A DNA stretch of 32,470 bases. It comes from SIG440 sp045648175 (GTDB lineage: Bacteria > Bacillota > Clostridia > Monoglobales > Monoglobaceae). Shown in pieces: positions 17,848 to 24,164 of this stretch. Location of the stretch: positions 1 to 32,470 of the forward strand of contig JAZRNN010000009.1 of the NCBI GenBank assembly GCA_045648175.1, given 5' to 3'. The position numbers were made by a program, and so were the translations under genes. The stretch's first letter is position 1. Every line of letters begins with the position of its first letter. Under the pieces are notes generated by a model, which saw nothing but the letters and a program-made list of their open reading frames with translations, was not told the DNA's origin and made no database searches.

Positions 17848-17873
17848 TAGGGAAGGTAGACTCACCTTCCCTA
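17848..17873. terminator. Bidirectional intrinsic terminator
   Basis: Perfect 10-base-pair stem (17848-17857 with 17864-17873) around a 6-base loop, with T-rich sequence on both sides (TATTCTTATT on plus; TTTTATTT on minus). It separates the convergent DUF2508 and CBM9-like genes. Confidence 0.88.
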
Positions 17874-17878
17874 TATTC

Positions 17879-18463
17879 TTATTCTATTGTCATTCTGCCA
17901 AAGTACGCAGGTATGTGGAAATCAGGCTTTTCGCGATTAACCATACACCAGCAGCCAAAATGAGGCACTTCAGTTTCGTCACCACATTTGTATACATTTG
18001 CCGGATGTTCAAGACCTGTTTTGAATTCATAATCAGGAATATATTTTTTGAGAAGTTCAAAAGGAACAGTATAATCAACTGTCCAATAATCTCCAAAAAC
18101 TTCGGCTTTTATATTCATTGATTCGATGTCATCAATGGTAAGAGGTGTATTATCGTATCTGTCCTTGCGGAAACCAATGTTGGCAATACCCTTTGCATTC
18201 ATTTCAATATTAAAATATCTGTCTGTGTGAACAGGGTCAAAATTCATAAACCATTCAAGGCAACTGTCGTCGCAAACGGGTCCCTGTTGCTTGGTCACTT
18301 CTGCTCTTGGGTTCTTTTCGTATGCGTCAAAATGTGCGTGAAAACCCTCGTCGCTGTAGGTTGCACTGAATATAATCTTAGGGCAGTATCCATCGGGGTC
18401 AACATAGTCTGTGATTGTAATTGTCGGGATATCTGCAGAGCCTTTTTTCTTAATTGTATACAT
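17879..18463 (-). CDS. CBM9-like (carbohydrate-binding family 9) domain protein
   Basis: 194-residue protein composed almost entirely of a family 9 carbohydrate-binding-like beta sandwich. Visible: FSATYSDEGFHAHFDAYEKNP, the core CDDSCLEWFMNFDP, YFNIEMNAKGIANIGFRKDR, and the strand DYWTVDYTVPFELLKKYIP. The final segment HFGCWCMVNREKPDFHIPAYFGRM is the typical end of these stand-alone proteins (W-x-x-V/N...PdFH-x-P-x-x-FG). There is no signal peptide or catalytic domain, so it looks cytoplasmic; the ligand and role are unknown. GGAG lies 9 bases before ATG 18463. It has its own promoter with an overlapping dyad. Confidence 0.82.
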   Translation of the reverse strand: MYTIKKKGSADIPTITITDYVDPDGYCPKIIFSATYSDEGFHAHFDAYEKNPRAEVTKQQGPVCDDSCLEWFMNFDPVHTDRYFNIEMNAKGIANIGFRKDRYDNTPLTIDDIESMNIKAEVFGDYWTVDYTVPFELLKKYIPDYEFKTGLEHPANVYKCGDETEVPHFGCWCMVNREKPDFHIPAYFGRMTIE

Positions 18464-18486
18464 ATCAAATCACTCCATTTCATAAG

Positions 18487-18529
18487 ATACTGTTTTTCAC
18501 AGTATACCAAAATATCCCGTACAAATCAA
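18487..18529 (-). promoter_or_regulatory. Promoter and overlapping dyad of the CBM9-like gene
   Basis: Minus strand -35 TTGATT (18524-18529), 17-base spacer, -10 TATACT (18501-18506). The -10 runs into a perfect inverted repeat ATACTGT-N5-ACAGTAT (18487-18505), positioned as an operator at or just after the transcription start. The same half-site pair (TACTGT, ACAGTA) occurs at the Gfo/Idh promoter near 26.37 kb. Confidence 0.6.
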
Positions 18530-18554
18530 TACCTTTCACACATTTTCAATATCT

Positions 18555-19104
18555 TTAAACTGCGCAAAAAATCTGTGCCAGAGTATAACCGCGCTTTACC
18601 ATATTAACAACAGCATTACGGCAAGCTGCAAATCTTTCAAAAAGCTTTTTAGCCCTTTCGGCATCCTTATACACCTTCCATTCACCGCACAAAAGGCAGC
18701 CATAATTTTTGTGATATAAAAATCCCTGAATATCATGCAGCGGATATCCCAAAAAAGCTCCTATTTCATGAGGGAATTCCTGATTTTTCATTCTTGATTT
18801 AAGAAATTCAATATACCCATCTAAAGTCACCCTTTCAGGATATCCAAAGGTGCGCAGAAATCTGTAAATTTTTTCTTCGCACAAAGTTTTTTCAAGAACC
18901 GCCCTGCGGTAAGCCATAACAAGTATACTTTTTTTACATTGCCATAAAATTTCAAAAAAAAATATCTTTTTTATTTAACTGTTGGTTTAATATGGCAATC
19001 TTTTCTTCTGCATCCTTTATCTTTAATTTATCGCAAGAAACAATGTTGGCAGACTTAATTCCGGCCAGCGCAGGTGCACAATAATATGCAAAAAAATAAT
19101 CCAT
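18555..19104 (-). pseudogene. DUF3793 family gene, frame broken at a nine-T tract
   Basis: Two frames together make one DUF3793 protein of about 182 residues, the normal family length. The first begins at ATG 19104 (GAGGTG 6 bases upstream) with MDYFFAYYCAPALAGIKSANIVSC and ends at TGA right after T9 (18954-18962). The second continues as EILWQCKKSILVMAYRR to the C-terminal family core FPHEIGAFLGYPLHDIQGF...CGEWKVYKDAERAKKLFERF. With eight Ts the two join perfectly (KKDIFF then EILWQC). This may be a genuine frameshift, a phase-variable or slippage-corrected gene, or a homopolymer error. An ATG at 18917 opens a 120-residue C-terminal frame, but it lacks the conserved N-terminus and a good ribosome site. 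The family's function is unknown; I recall members beside iron-uptake and flavodoxin genes. Confidence 0.82.
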
Positions 19105-19126
19105 AAATCTCACCTCAGTTCGTCTT

Positions 19127-19144
19127 GGTTAGTTTAGTCTAACC
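19127..19144 (-). promoter_or_regulatory. Candidate operator of the DUF3793 gene (GGTTAG-N6-CTAACC)
   Basis: Perfect 6-base inverted repeat, extendable by two further paired bases per arm with one wobble, located just after a candidate minus-strand promoter (-35 TTGCAA 19183-19188, 17-base spacer, -10 CATCAT 19160-19165). The arms resemble the TTAG...CTAA core bound by DtxR/IdeR-type iron repressors, but the arms are spaced more widely. Position favours repression; the regulator is inference. Confidence 0.5.
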
Positions 19145-19243
19145 GAGATTCAAAAAAATATGATGTAATTCTTGACCTTTTTTTGCAATAAATGACACAA
19201 TGTTTAAAACATATTTGTTAACACATTATATTCAGAATAACGC

Positions 19244-19277
19244 AAGGAGAAATATCCAATTCAGGATATTTCCCCTT
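19244..19277 (-). terminator. Terminator-like hairpin downstream of pyk
   Basis: 14-base-pair stem with one mismatch (19244-19257 with 19264-19277), 6-base loop, 14 bases after the pyk stop. The minus-strand tail (GCGTTATTCTG) is only weakly T-rich, while the plus-strand side has TTTT, so termination strength is uncertain. Confidence 0.65.
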
Positions 19278-19290
19278 TTAGATGCATTTT

Positions 19291-20709
19291 TTATCTTGAA
19301 ATTCTTTCAACTTTAATAAGGTTTGTATTTCCGCTTTGACCATTGGGTTGTCCACCGGTAAGAACCACATTGTCACCCTTTGACAATTCAAATGTTTTCT
19401 TTGCCTCGTTTACTGCGTGATAGAACATTACCTCAATTGAGTTAAATTCCTCGCACATAACAGGCGTTACACCCCAACTCAAATTCAGTTTGCGCCAAAC
19501 CTTTTCATCGGTGGTCATGCCAATAATATCCACAGGACATCTAAAACGACTGACCATACGCGCGGTTTTTCCGCTGATAGAGCTGACTATAATACACTTT
19601 GCATTCACATCAATTGCCATCGAACAAGTGGAATGAGATACTGCGTCAAGGTTGCTGCGTATTTCAAATTCAGCATTTTTAAAACGCTTGGAATAATTGA
19701 TACCCCTCTCTGTAAACCTTACGATTTCAACCATATTCTTTACTGCCTCAACGGGATATTTACCCGATGCAGTTTCGCCTGAAAGCATAACTGCGGATGT
19801 TCCGTCATACACAGCGTTTGCAACATCAGAAAGCTCGGCACGGGTAGGACGTGGATTGTAAATCATGGTCTCAAGCATTTCAGTTGCAGTAATCACTCTA
19901 CTGCCAAGCAATCGACACTTATTGATAAGATATTTCTGTACTGCAGGAACTTCAACAAAAGGAATTTCCACTCCCAAATCACCACGGGCAATCATTATGC
20001 CATCGGCAATTTCGCAAATTTCTTCAACATTGTCAACACCGCTACGGTTTTCAATCTTGGCAATAATGTCAATATCCTCGCCTCCGTTGGTGTTAAGAAA
20101 TTTCCTCATATCATCAATATCCTTTTTGCGGGACACAAATGACGCAGCAACAAAGTCAACCTGATTTTTAATTCCAAACAGCAAATCTTCCTTATCCTGC
20201 TGGCTTAAGAATTCATGTTTCATAACCTTGCCAGGAAAGTTCATGCTCTTTCTGTCAGAAAGTTCACCGCCCGAAAGCACTTGGCATATTGCATCATTTC
20301 CTTTGATTTCCATAACCTTAAAAGTTACCAAACCATTGTTTACCGAAACAGTATCGCCAACATTCAAATCTTCCATAAGATGGTCATAGTTAACAGAGAC
20401 ACGCTTTTCATTACCCACTATATCATCAATAGTAAAGGTAAATGTGTCACCGTCATTTACTGTAACCTTTTTATTTTCAAAGACGCCTATTCTGTATTCA
20501 GGGCCTTTGGTATCAAGCATAATTGCAATGGGCAAATTAAGCTTTTCTCTTACCTTTTTAATGAGGTCAATCTTGTTTTGATGTTCCTGGTGCGTACCAT
20601 GTGAAAAGTTAAGTCTTGCCACATTCATGCCCTCAAGACACATTTTTGTCAAAATTTCCTCGTTTTCGCATGCAGGGCCAATTGTGCATATTACCTTTGT
20701 CTTTCGCAT
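19291..20709 (-). CDS. pyk: Pyruvate kinase
   Basis: Converts phosphoenolpyruvate and ADP to pyruvate and ATP in the cytoplasm. 472 residues, the short form without the C-terminal PEP-utiliser domain found in Bacillus. Visible: KVICTIGPACENEEIL, NFSHGTHQEHQN, MLDTKGPEYRIG, the signature IDIIAKIENRSGVDNVEEI with catalytic lysine, MIARGDLGVEIPFVEVP and ATEMLETMIYNPRPTRAE. GGGAG precedes ATG 20709 by 8 bases. It lies 27 bases after the gamma-like anchor gene and so appears to be co-transcribed with the sodium-pump subunits, linking PEP, pyruvate and oxaloacetate chemistry. Confidence 0.96.
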   Translation of the reverse strand: MRKTKVICTIGPACENEEILTKMCLEGMNVARLNFSHGTHQEHQNKIDLIKKVREKLNLPIAIMLDTKGPEYRIGVFENKKVTVNDGDTFTFTIDDIVGNEKRVSVNYDHLMEDLNVGDTVSVNNGLVTFKVMEIKGNDAICQVLSGGELSDRKSMNFPGKVMKHEFLSQQDKEDLLFGIKNQVDFVAASFVSRKKDIDDMRKFLNTNGGEDIDIIAKIENRSGVDNVEEICEIADGIMIARGDLGVEIPFVEVPAVQKYLINKCRLLGSRVITATEMLETMIYNPRPTRAELSDVANAVYDGTSAVMLSGETASGKYPVEAVKNMVEIVRFTERGINYSKRFKNAEFEIRSNLDAVSHSTCSMAIDVNAKCIIVSSISGKTARMVSRFRCPVDIIGMTTDEKVWRKLNLSWGVTPVMCEEFNSIEVMFYHAVNEAKKTFELSKGDNVVLTGGQPNGQSGNTNLIKVERISR

Positions 20710-20736
20710 TTAGCCTACTCCCTTCAGGTCGAAAAA

Positions 20737-20868
20737 TTATTTTTTGCTTGTTACATTATTAAGGAACACAGTCAATAGTATTATAACACCGATAACGATG
20801 AATATTCCAAGCATTCCGACGCCCATGTAAGACAGGTTTTTTACAAAATTAATAGGGTTTATATTCAT
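20737..20868 (-). CDS. 43-residue membrane anchor, OadG-like (sodium-pump decarboxylase gamma)
   Basis: Short gene encoding one hydrophobic helix: N-terminus MNINPINFVKNLSYMGVGM, membrane run about residues 15-36 (GMLGIFIVIGVIILLTVFL), and a basic end TSKK. Gamma subunits of oxaloacetate or methylmalonyl-CoA decarboxylases have the same single N-terminal helix (often with a G-M-G-x-V-F pattern) but a longer hydrophilic tail with a histidine-rich or acidic region, absent here. GAAAGGA lies 11 bases upstream of ATG 20868. Assignment rests on the helix and on the 21-base distance to the beta-subunit gene; another small membrane protein is possible. Confidence 0.68.
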   Translation of the reverse strand: MNINPINFVKNLSYMGVGMLGIFIVIGVIILLTVFLNNVTSKK

Positions 20869-20889
20869 ATCTTGTGCCGTCCTTTCAAA

Positions 20890-21978
20890 TTACATAAAGA
20901 AATTAAGAATCATACCGCCCGCAATAACTGACGCAATCTGTCCTGAAACATTTACACCAATTGAATGCATAAGCAGGAAGTTTTGGGGGTCTTCCTTAAG
21001 ACCCATTTTATGTACAACACGTCCTGACATTGGAAATGCCGAAATACCTGCTGCACCAATCATAGGATTAATCTTCTTTTTAGAGAACAGATTAATAAGT
21101 TTTGCGAACAATACACCGCCTGCAGTATCCATAATAAACGCAATCAGACCAAGGCCAAGAATCAGCAATGTGTCAGGCTGAAGAAAGTCAGCCGCCTGCA
21201 TTTTAAAGGAAATGGTGATACCAAGGAAAATGGTAATAAGATTTGCAAGTGTCTTCTGCGCAGTTTCTGAAAGAGAATTAAGAACACCACACTCACGGAT
21301 AAGGTTACCAAACATCAGGAAACCAACCAATGCAACCGAGCCGGGAGCAACAAGACCTGCAATAACAGTAATCACAATGGGGAAAAGAATTTTTGTAGTC
21401 TTTGAAACTTCCTTCTGTGTATAATCCATACGAATCATACGTTCCTTCTTGGTGGTAAGAAGCTTGATTACCGGCGGCTGAATAATGGGGACAAGCGCCA
21501 TATAGGAATAAGCCGCAACCATAATTGCACCTAAATATTTTGTCCCAAGAGCCTGAGCAACAACAATTGATGTGGGGCCGTCTGCCGCACCGATAATCGC
21601 AATTGATCCCGCGTCTTTAAGGTCAAAGAACATTGACGCAAAGCAAAGGGTAAAGAATATACCAAACTGTGCCGCTGCACCGAAAATCATCAGTTTGGGG
21701 TTTGAAAGAAGCGGTCCAAAGTCAATCATTGCACCGATACCGATGAATAAAATCAACGGGAAAAGTTCGTTTGAGATGCCTGCATTAAACAGAGTTTCAA
21801 CAGTTTCGATAGCTCCTGACATAGGAAGGTTAACCAATATTGCACCAAATCCCATAGGCAAAAGCAGTGTTGGTTCCATTTCCTTTTTGATTGCCAGATA
21901 TATCAGTATTCCACCGATAATCCACATAACAATCTGTTGCCATTCGATGTTAAGTAAGTTTTCGTAAAGTACTTCCAT
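20890..21978 (-). CDS. Sodium ion-translocating decarboxylase, beta subunit
   Basis: 362-residue integral membrane protein (about 9-11 helices) of the OadB/GcdB/MmdB family. It couples decarboxylation of a carboxybiotin partner to Na+ export. Conserved features: LLPMGFGAILVNLP, LFIGIGAMIDFGPLLSNP, the ion-site loop IGAADGPTSIVVAQ, SVALVGFLMFGNLIRECGVL, and the closing ISAFPMSGRVVHKMG...LLMHSIGVNVSGQIASVIAGG. GGAGG precedes ATG 21978. No carboxyltransferase alpha subunit or biotin carrier gene is nearby, so the substrate (oxaloacetate, methylmalonyl-CoA or glutaconyl-CoA) is open. pyk lies downstream in the same run. Confidence 0.92.
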   Translation of the reverse strand: MEVLYENLLNIEWQQIVMWIIGGILIYLAIKKEMEPTLLLPMGFGAILVNLPMSGAIETVETLFNAGISNELFPLILFIGIGAMIDFGPLLSNPKLMIFGAAAQFGIFFTLCFASMFFDLKDAGSIAIIGAADGPTSIVVAQALGTKYLGAIMVAAYSYMALVPIIQPPVIKLLTTKKERMIRMDYTQKEVSKTTKILFPIVITVIAGLVAPGSVALVGFLMFGNLIRECGVLNSLSETAQKTLANLITIFLGITISFKMQAADFLQPDTLLILGLGLIAFIMDTAGGVLFAKLINLFSKKKINPMIGAAGISAFPMSGRVVHKMGLKEDPQNFLLMHSIGVNVSGQIASVIAGGMILNFFM

Positions 21979-22022
21979 TTTAATCCTCCAAATTTTTCTT
22001 ACATGAAATTTACAACTGAATA

Positions 22023-22051
22023 ATTATACTACATTTTTTTCCTTTTTGCAA
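22023..22051 (-). promoter_or_regulatory. Sigma-A promoter of the beta-subunit/anchor/pyk operon
   Basis: Minus strand -35 TTGCAA (22046-22051), 17-base spacer, consensus -10 TATAAT (22023-22028), about 45 bases ahead of the start at 21978. Back-to-back with the plus-strand promoter at 22083. Confidence 0.75.
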
Positions 22052-22082
22052 TATCATTTATTCCAAATTTCATAAAAAACTA

Positions 22083-22111
22083 TTGTACTTTTTCTTCTTT
22101 TGTGATATAAT
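22083..22111 (+). promoter_or_regulatory. Strong sigma-A promoter of the structured RNA
   Basis: -35 TTGTAC (22083-22088), exactly 17 bases, consensus -10 TATAAT (22106-22111). Predicted start is at about 22118-22119, the first base of the RNA's closing helix, which supports both calls. Confidence 0.8.
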
Positions 22112-22118
22112 AGTTTCT

Positions 22119-22322
22119 GCGAAACAAAAAGAATATTGGTTTAGATATTTTAGCAGGGATAGTATATCCTTTTTTTGCGTATTATACATCAAAGAGTTTC
22201 GGCAAAAATGCAAACTCAACGGTGTATGATACGCATAAAATATCTATATTCCTTTTGTTTCGCGACAATCGGAGTTTGCATTTTTCGTGCGGCAGCTTCG
22301 GTTGCCGCATTTTTTATTTTTT
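22119..22322 (+). ncRNA. Structured non-coding RNA, rod-shaped (6S-like or novel), family not identified
   Basis: From the predicted start, the RNA folds into a long rod. P1 pairs 22119-22136 with 22246-22263 (17 of 18 pairs). P2 pairs 22143-22152 with 22236-22245 (10 pairs, after a 6-base bulge). A side hairpin GGGATA/TATCCT occupies 22156-22170. P4 pairs 22177-22190 with 22221-22234 (14 pairs, two wobbles), and the tip hairpin is GAGTTT/AAACTC at 22194-22217. A second element follows: 22272-22285 is perfectly complementary over 14 bases to 22204-22217, so it can invade the tip hairpin. The RNA ends in a UUCG terminator. Own promoter, rod shape and about 200 nt recall 6S RNA, but the side hairpin and the tip competitor are not what I know of 6S; a leader regulating the small gene behind it is the alternative. 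No open frame of note lies inside. Confidence 0.65.
22288..22322 (+). terminator. Intrinsic terminator with UUCG tetraloop
   Basis: Nine-pair GC-rich stem (22288-22296 with 22301-22309) closed by a C(UUCG)G tetraloop, followed by a 13-base run of T broken by one A. It ends directly at the ribosome binding site of the small gene, so that gene is expressed only by read-through (no separate promoter fits in between). Confidence 0.92.
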
Positions 22323-22337
22323 GAGGAGATAATTACT

Positions 22338-22517
22338 ATGCCGGATTACAAAGTTCTTTACAATCATCTTTTTGACACAATTACAAATGTAATTGAAGAA
22401 TTGCGGAAAGCACAAATCGAAACTGTGGATGCCCTTTCGGATGAAATGCATAAAATAAGAACTCTTAAACAGCCGTCAAAATTTAACTCAGACATTATTA
22501 GCACAGATGAAAAATGA
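22338..22517 (+). CDS. Small acidic helical protein (59 residues), function unknown
   Basis: ATG 22338 has GAGGAG 9 bases upstream, which decides it over the longer open frame at 22287 that would run through the terminator. The product, starting MPDYKVLYNHLFDTITNVIE, is amphipathic helix throughout, with ELRKAQIETVDALSDEMHK and a polar tail. I recall similar short proteins (MPDYxxLYxxLFxxxTxxIxxLxxAQ) in many Clostridia, without known function. It follows the structured RNA and terminator and precedes a strong terminator, so RNA and gene form one unit. An eight-base-arm palindrome (22511-22527) overlaps its stop codon. Confidence 0.75.
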   Translation: MPDYKVLYNHLFDTITNVIEELRKAQIETVDALSDEMHKIRTLKQPSKFNSDIISTDEK

Positions 22518-22531
22518 CAGTCATTTTCCCC

Positions 22532-22574
22532 AAACCAAGAACCCACCTATGTAAATCAGGTGGGTTCTTGGTTT
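22532..22574. terminator. Very strong hairpin terminator between convergent genes
   Basis: Perfect 17-base-pair stem (22532-22548 with 22558-22574) around a 9-base loop, followed on plus by an AT-rich tail with TTTTT. It ends the small-protein unit; on the minus strand it can also act for the ceramidase-like gene, which stops at 22586. Confidence 0.9.
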
Positions 22575-22585
22575 AATATATATTT

Positions 22586-23912
22586 TTACAGTTTTTTAAG
22601 GAGGTTAACCGTTCCTTCAACCAAAATATCGTCACTGCCGGGTTTAAGAGATGAACTCTTTACCTCATAACCGCCTTCATCATAAGCGGTTTTTGTGGGG
22701 ATATATCCTCCTGCACTGTTTGTAAGGTAACACAGAATAGTTTCATCAAATGGTGAGCCTTCGCAAATACGGTTGCCGATTTCGGTAAAAGGTTCGCCGC
22801 CTATACCGGCAAATACCAATTTTAACTGCCGACACAAAGAATTTAATTGCATCAGGACCGTTCTCAAGCTTTAAAATACGAGATGCCTCTGCTACCGCTG
22901 TTGTAAGAGCCATTTCCTTGTAGGGAAGTTCATCAGCACGTCCTGCCTCATACAAATCATAAATTTTGCGCATTTCTTCAATACAGTCATTTTCCTTATG
23001 TGTAGGCAGCATAACCTCGTCCTTTGCAAAAGCAATTTTATCACATTTTACAGGCTCGGTTATTGAGCATACTGAAAGAACTGCACCTGCAATTACTCTG
23101 CCCATATGTTCTGCGTGCTTAATGCTTCTGGGAACGCTGTCAAAGTCAATCTTCGAAATTGCACTCTCACCCTTTGTGGGTTTAACATTTACGTGGTTAA
23201 CGTCGCCCTGTGGAGCAAGCAGGAACATACACTTTGTATTGGGTACAGCATTTTCGATAATTGAACATACAAAACCCATATAGTCAGCACTGATATATTC
23301 GTCTCCAACCGAGTCAGGATGTGTGCCGAAATTAACCATAAATATATCATCTGCACCCTCGCGGATTATCTTAACCAGCTTTACGGTTTCGTTGGGTGTT
23401 CCCAGTGCGTGGTCGATATTGGGGTTCTTAACGCCGGGGTTGGTGGCAACACTGCCATCCTTCATACGGTAACGGCGGATAAAAGATACATTCTTTGCCT
23501 GTGCCTGTGCGGTTTCGATTGTTGACTCTACCAAATCATCAAGAGCATATACAGCCGCATCTCGAACACAGCTGACCAAGAATTCGTCATAAGCCTCGCT
23601 GCTGCCTGTACCGGATGCAAAATCCTTGCCCACAAGCGGACCTGTGTGGGTGTGAGAACAGTTGATGAATACAGCATCACGATCAACACCTGTTGCCTCG
23701 TTGATAGCATCCTTCATTGCGTCATAATACTTCTGTGCCAGCAAGCACAAATCAAGAGCTATAACCAAAGCCTTGTTTTCGCCATCGTCAAAGGCTGTTG
23801 CTCTTACAAATAAATCATCGAGAATTCCTTTTACATAACGTTCTTCATAATATCCCACAATTGGTGCACCATAAGGGGGATTGATACAAATTTTTGAAAA
23901 TCCTGTTTTCAT
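22586..23912 (-). pseudogene. Neutral/alkaline ceramidase-like hydrolase, frameshifted near its C-terminus
   Basis: About 440 residues when two frames are joined. It starts at ATG 23912 (AAGGATG 8 bases upstream; the frame is open to GTG 23921) with KTGFSKICINPPYGAPIVGYYE, followed by FVRATAFDDGENKALVIALDLC, the metal-ligand motifs CSHTHTGP and FGTHPDSVG, and LLAPQGDVNHVN. At codons about 362-366 (GTTAAAATTGGT, 22815-22826) the frame is lost and stops early at 22746. The correct continuation is in the next frame: LVFAGIGGEPFTEIGNRICEG, NSAGGYIPTKTAYDEGGYE, ending NLLKKL at 22586. Loss of one copy of an 8-base repeat (AAATTGGT) would explain it exactly. The position of the ceramidase nucleophile serine (GDVS) is Asn here, so true ceramidase activity is doubtful even if repaired. 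Lies 253 bases after the acyltransferase gene. Confidence 0.8.
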
Positions 23913-24134
23913 CAAAAACACATCCTTAACTAAAACTTTTTAGCACTATTACCTTTTTAATTCGGTTTACATCATCTCACAAAAAAATGCAAAATATTTA
24001 ATTAAAGAAATTTTTTGTATTTTGCAAAAATAAAGTGGCTGCACTGCACACCGTGCGGCGGTAATAGTGCTTACGCTTTGCTTTCCCATATTTATTTCGG
24101 CAAAGCCGAAAATATTGACCGGTCACCAAACTAA
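23913..24134. other. Intergenic region, no gene seen
   Basis: 222 bases between the ceramidase-like gene and the acyltransferase terminator. It holds one compact hairpin (TTTCGGC-AAA-GCCGAAA, 24095-24111) without a T tract and a GC-richer patch near 24040-24060. No convincing open frame, RNA gene or strong sigma-A promoter was recognised. Confidence 0.5.
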
Positions 24135-24161
24135 AGACCGCCGACAAACTGCCAGCGGTCT
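24135..24161 (-). terminator. Terminator of the Gfo/Idh-acyltransferase operon
   Basis: 12-pair stem with two wobbles (24135-24146 with 24150-24161), 3-base loop, followed on the minus strand by TTTAGTTT. It begins 3 bases after the acyltransferase stop and separates that operon from the ceramidase-like gene. Confidence 0.85.
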
Positions 24162-24164
24162 AAA

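Noticed and set aside
18555..18917. Independent 120-residue protein starting at ATG 18917
   Set aside because: The conserved DUF3793 N-terminus with its own ribosome site is encoded just upstream in the other frame, so this is the back half of a broken gene.
22119..22322. Reading the structured RNA as a T-box or known riboswitch
   Set aside because: No T-box AGGGTGG core, no specifier loop, and no recognised aptamer consensus; the downstream gene is not a synthetase or transporter.
22287..22337. Longer N-terminus for the 59-residue protein
   Set aside because: It would translate the terminator stem and T tract; the GAGGAG site clearly serves ATG 22338.
24095..24111. TTTCGGC-AAA-GCCGAAA hairpin as a terminator
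   Set aside because: No T tract on either strand and no gene ending there; left as an unexplained small hairpin.
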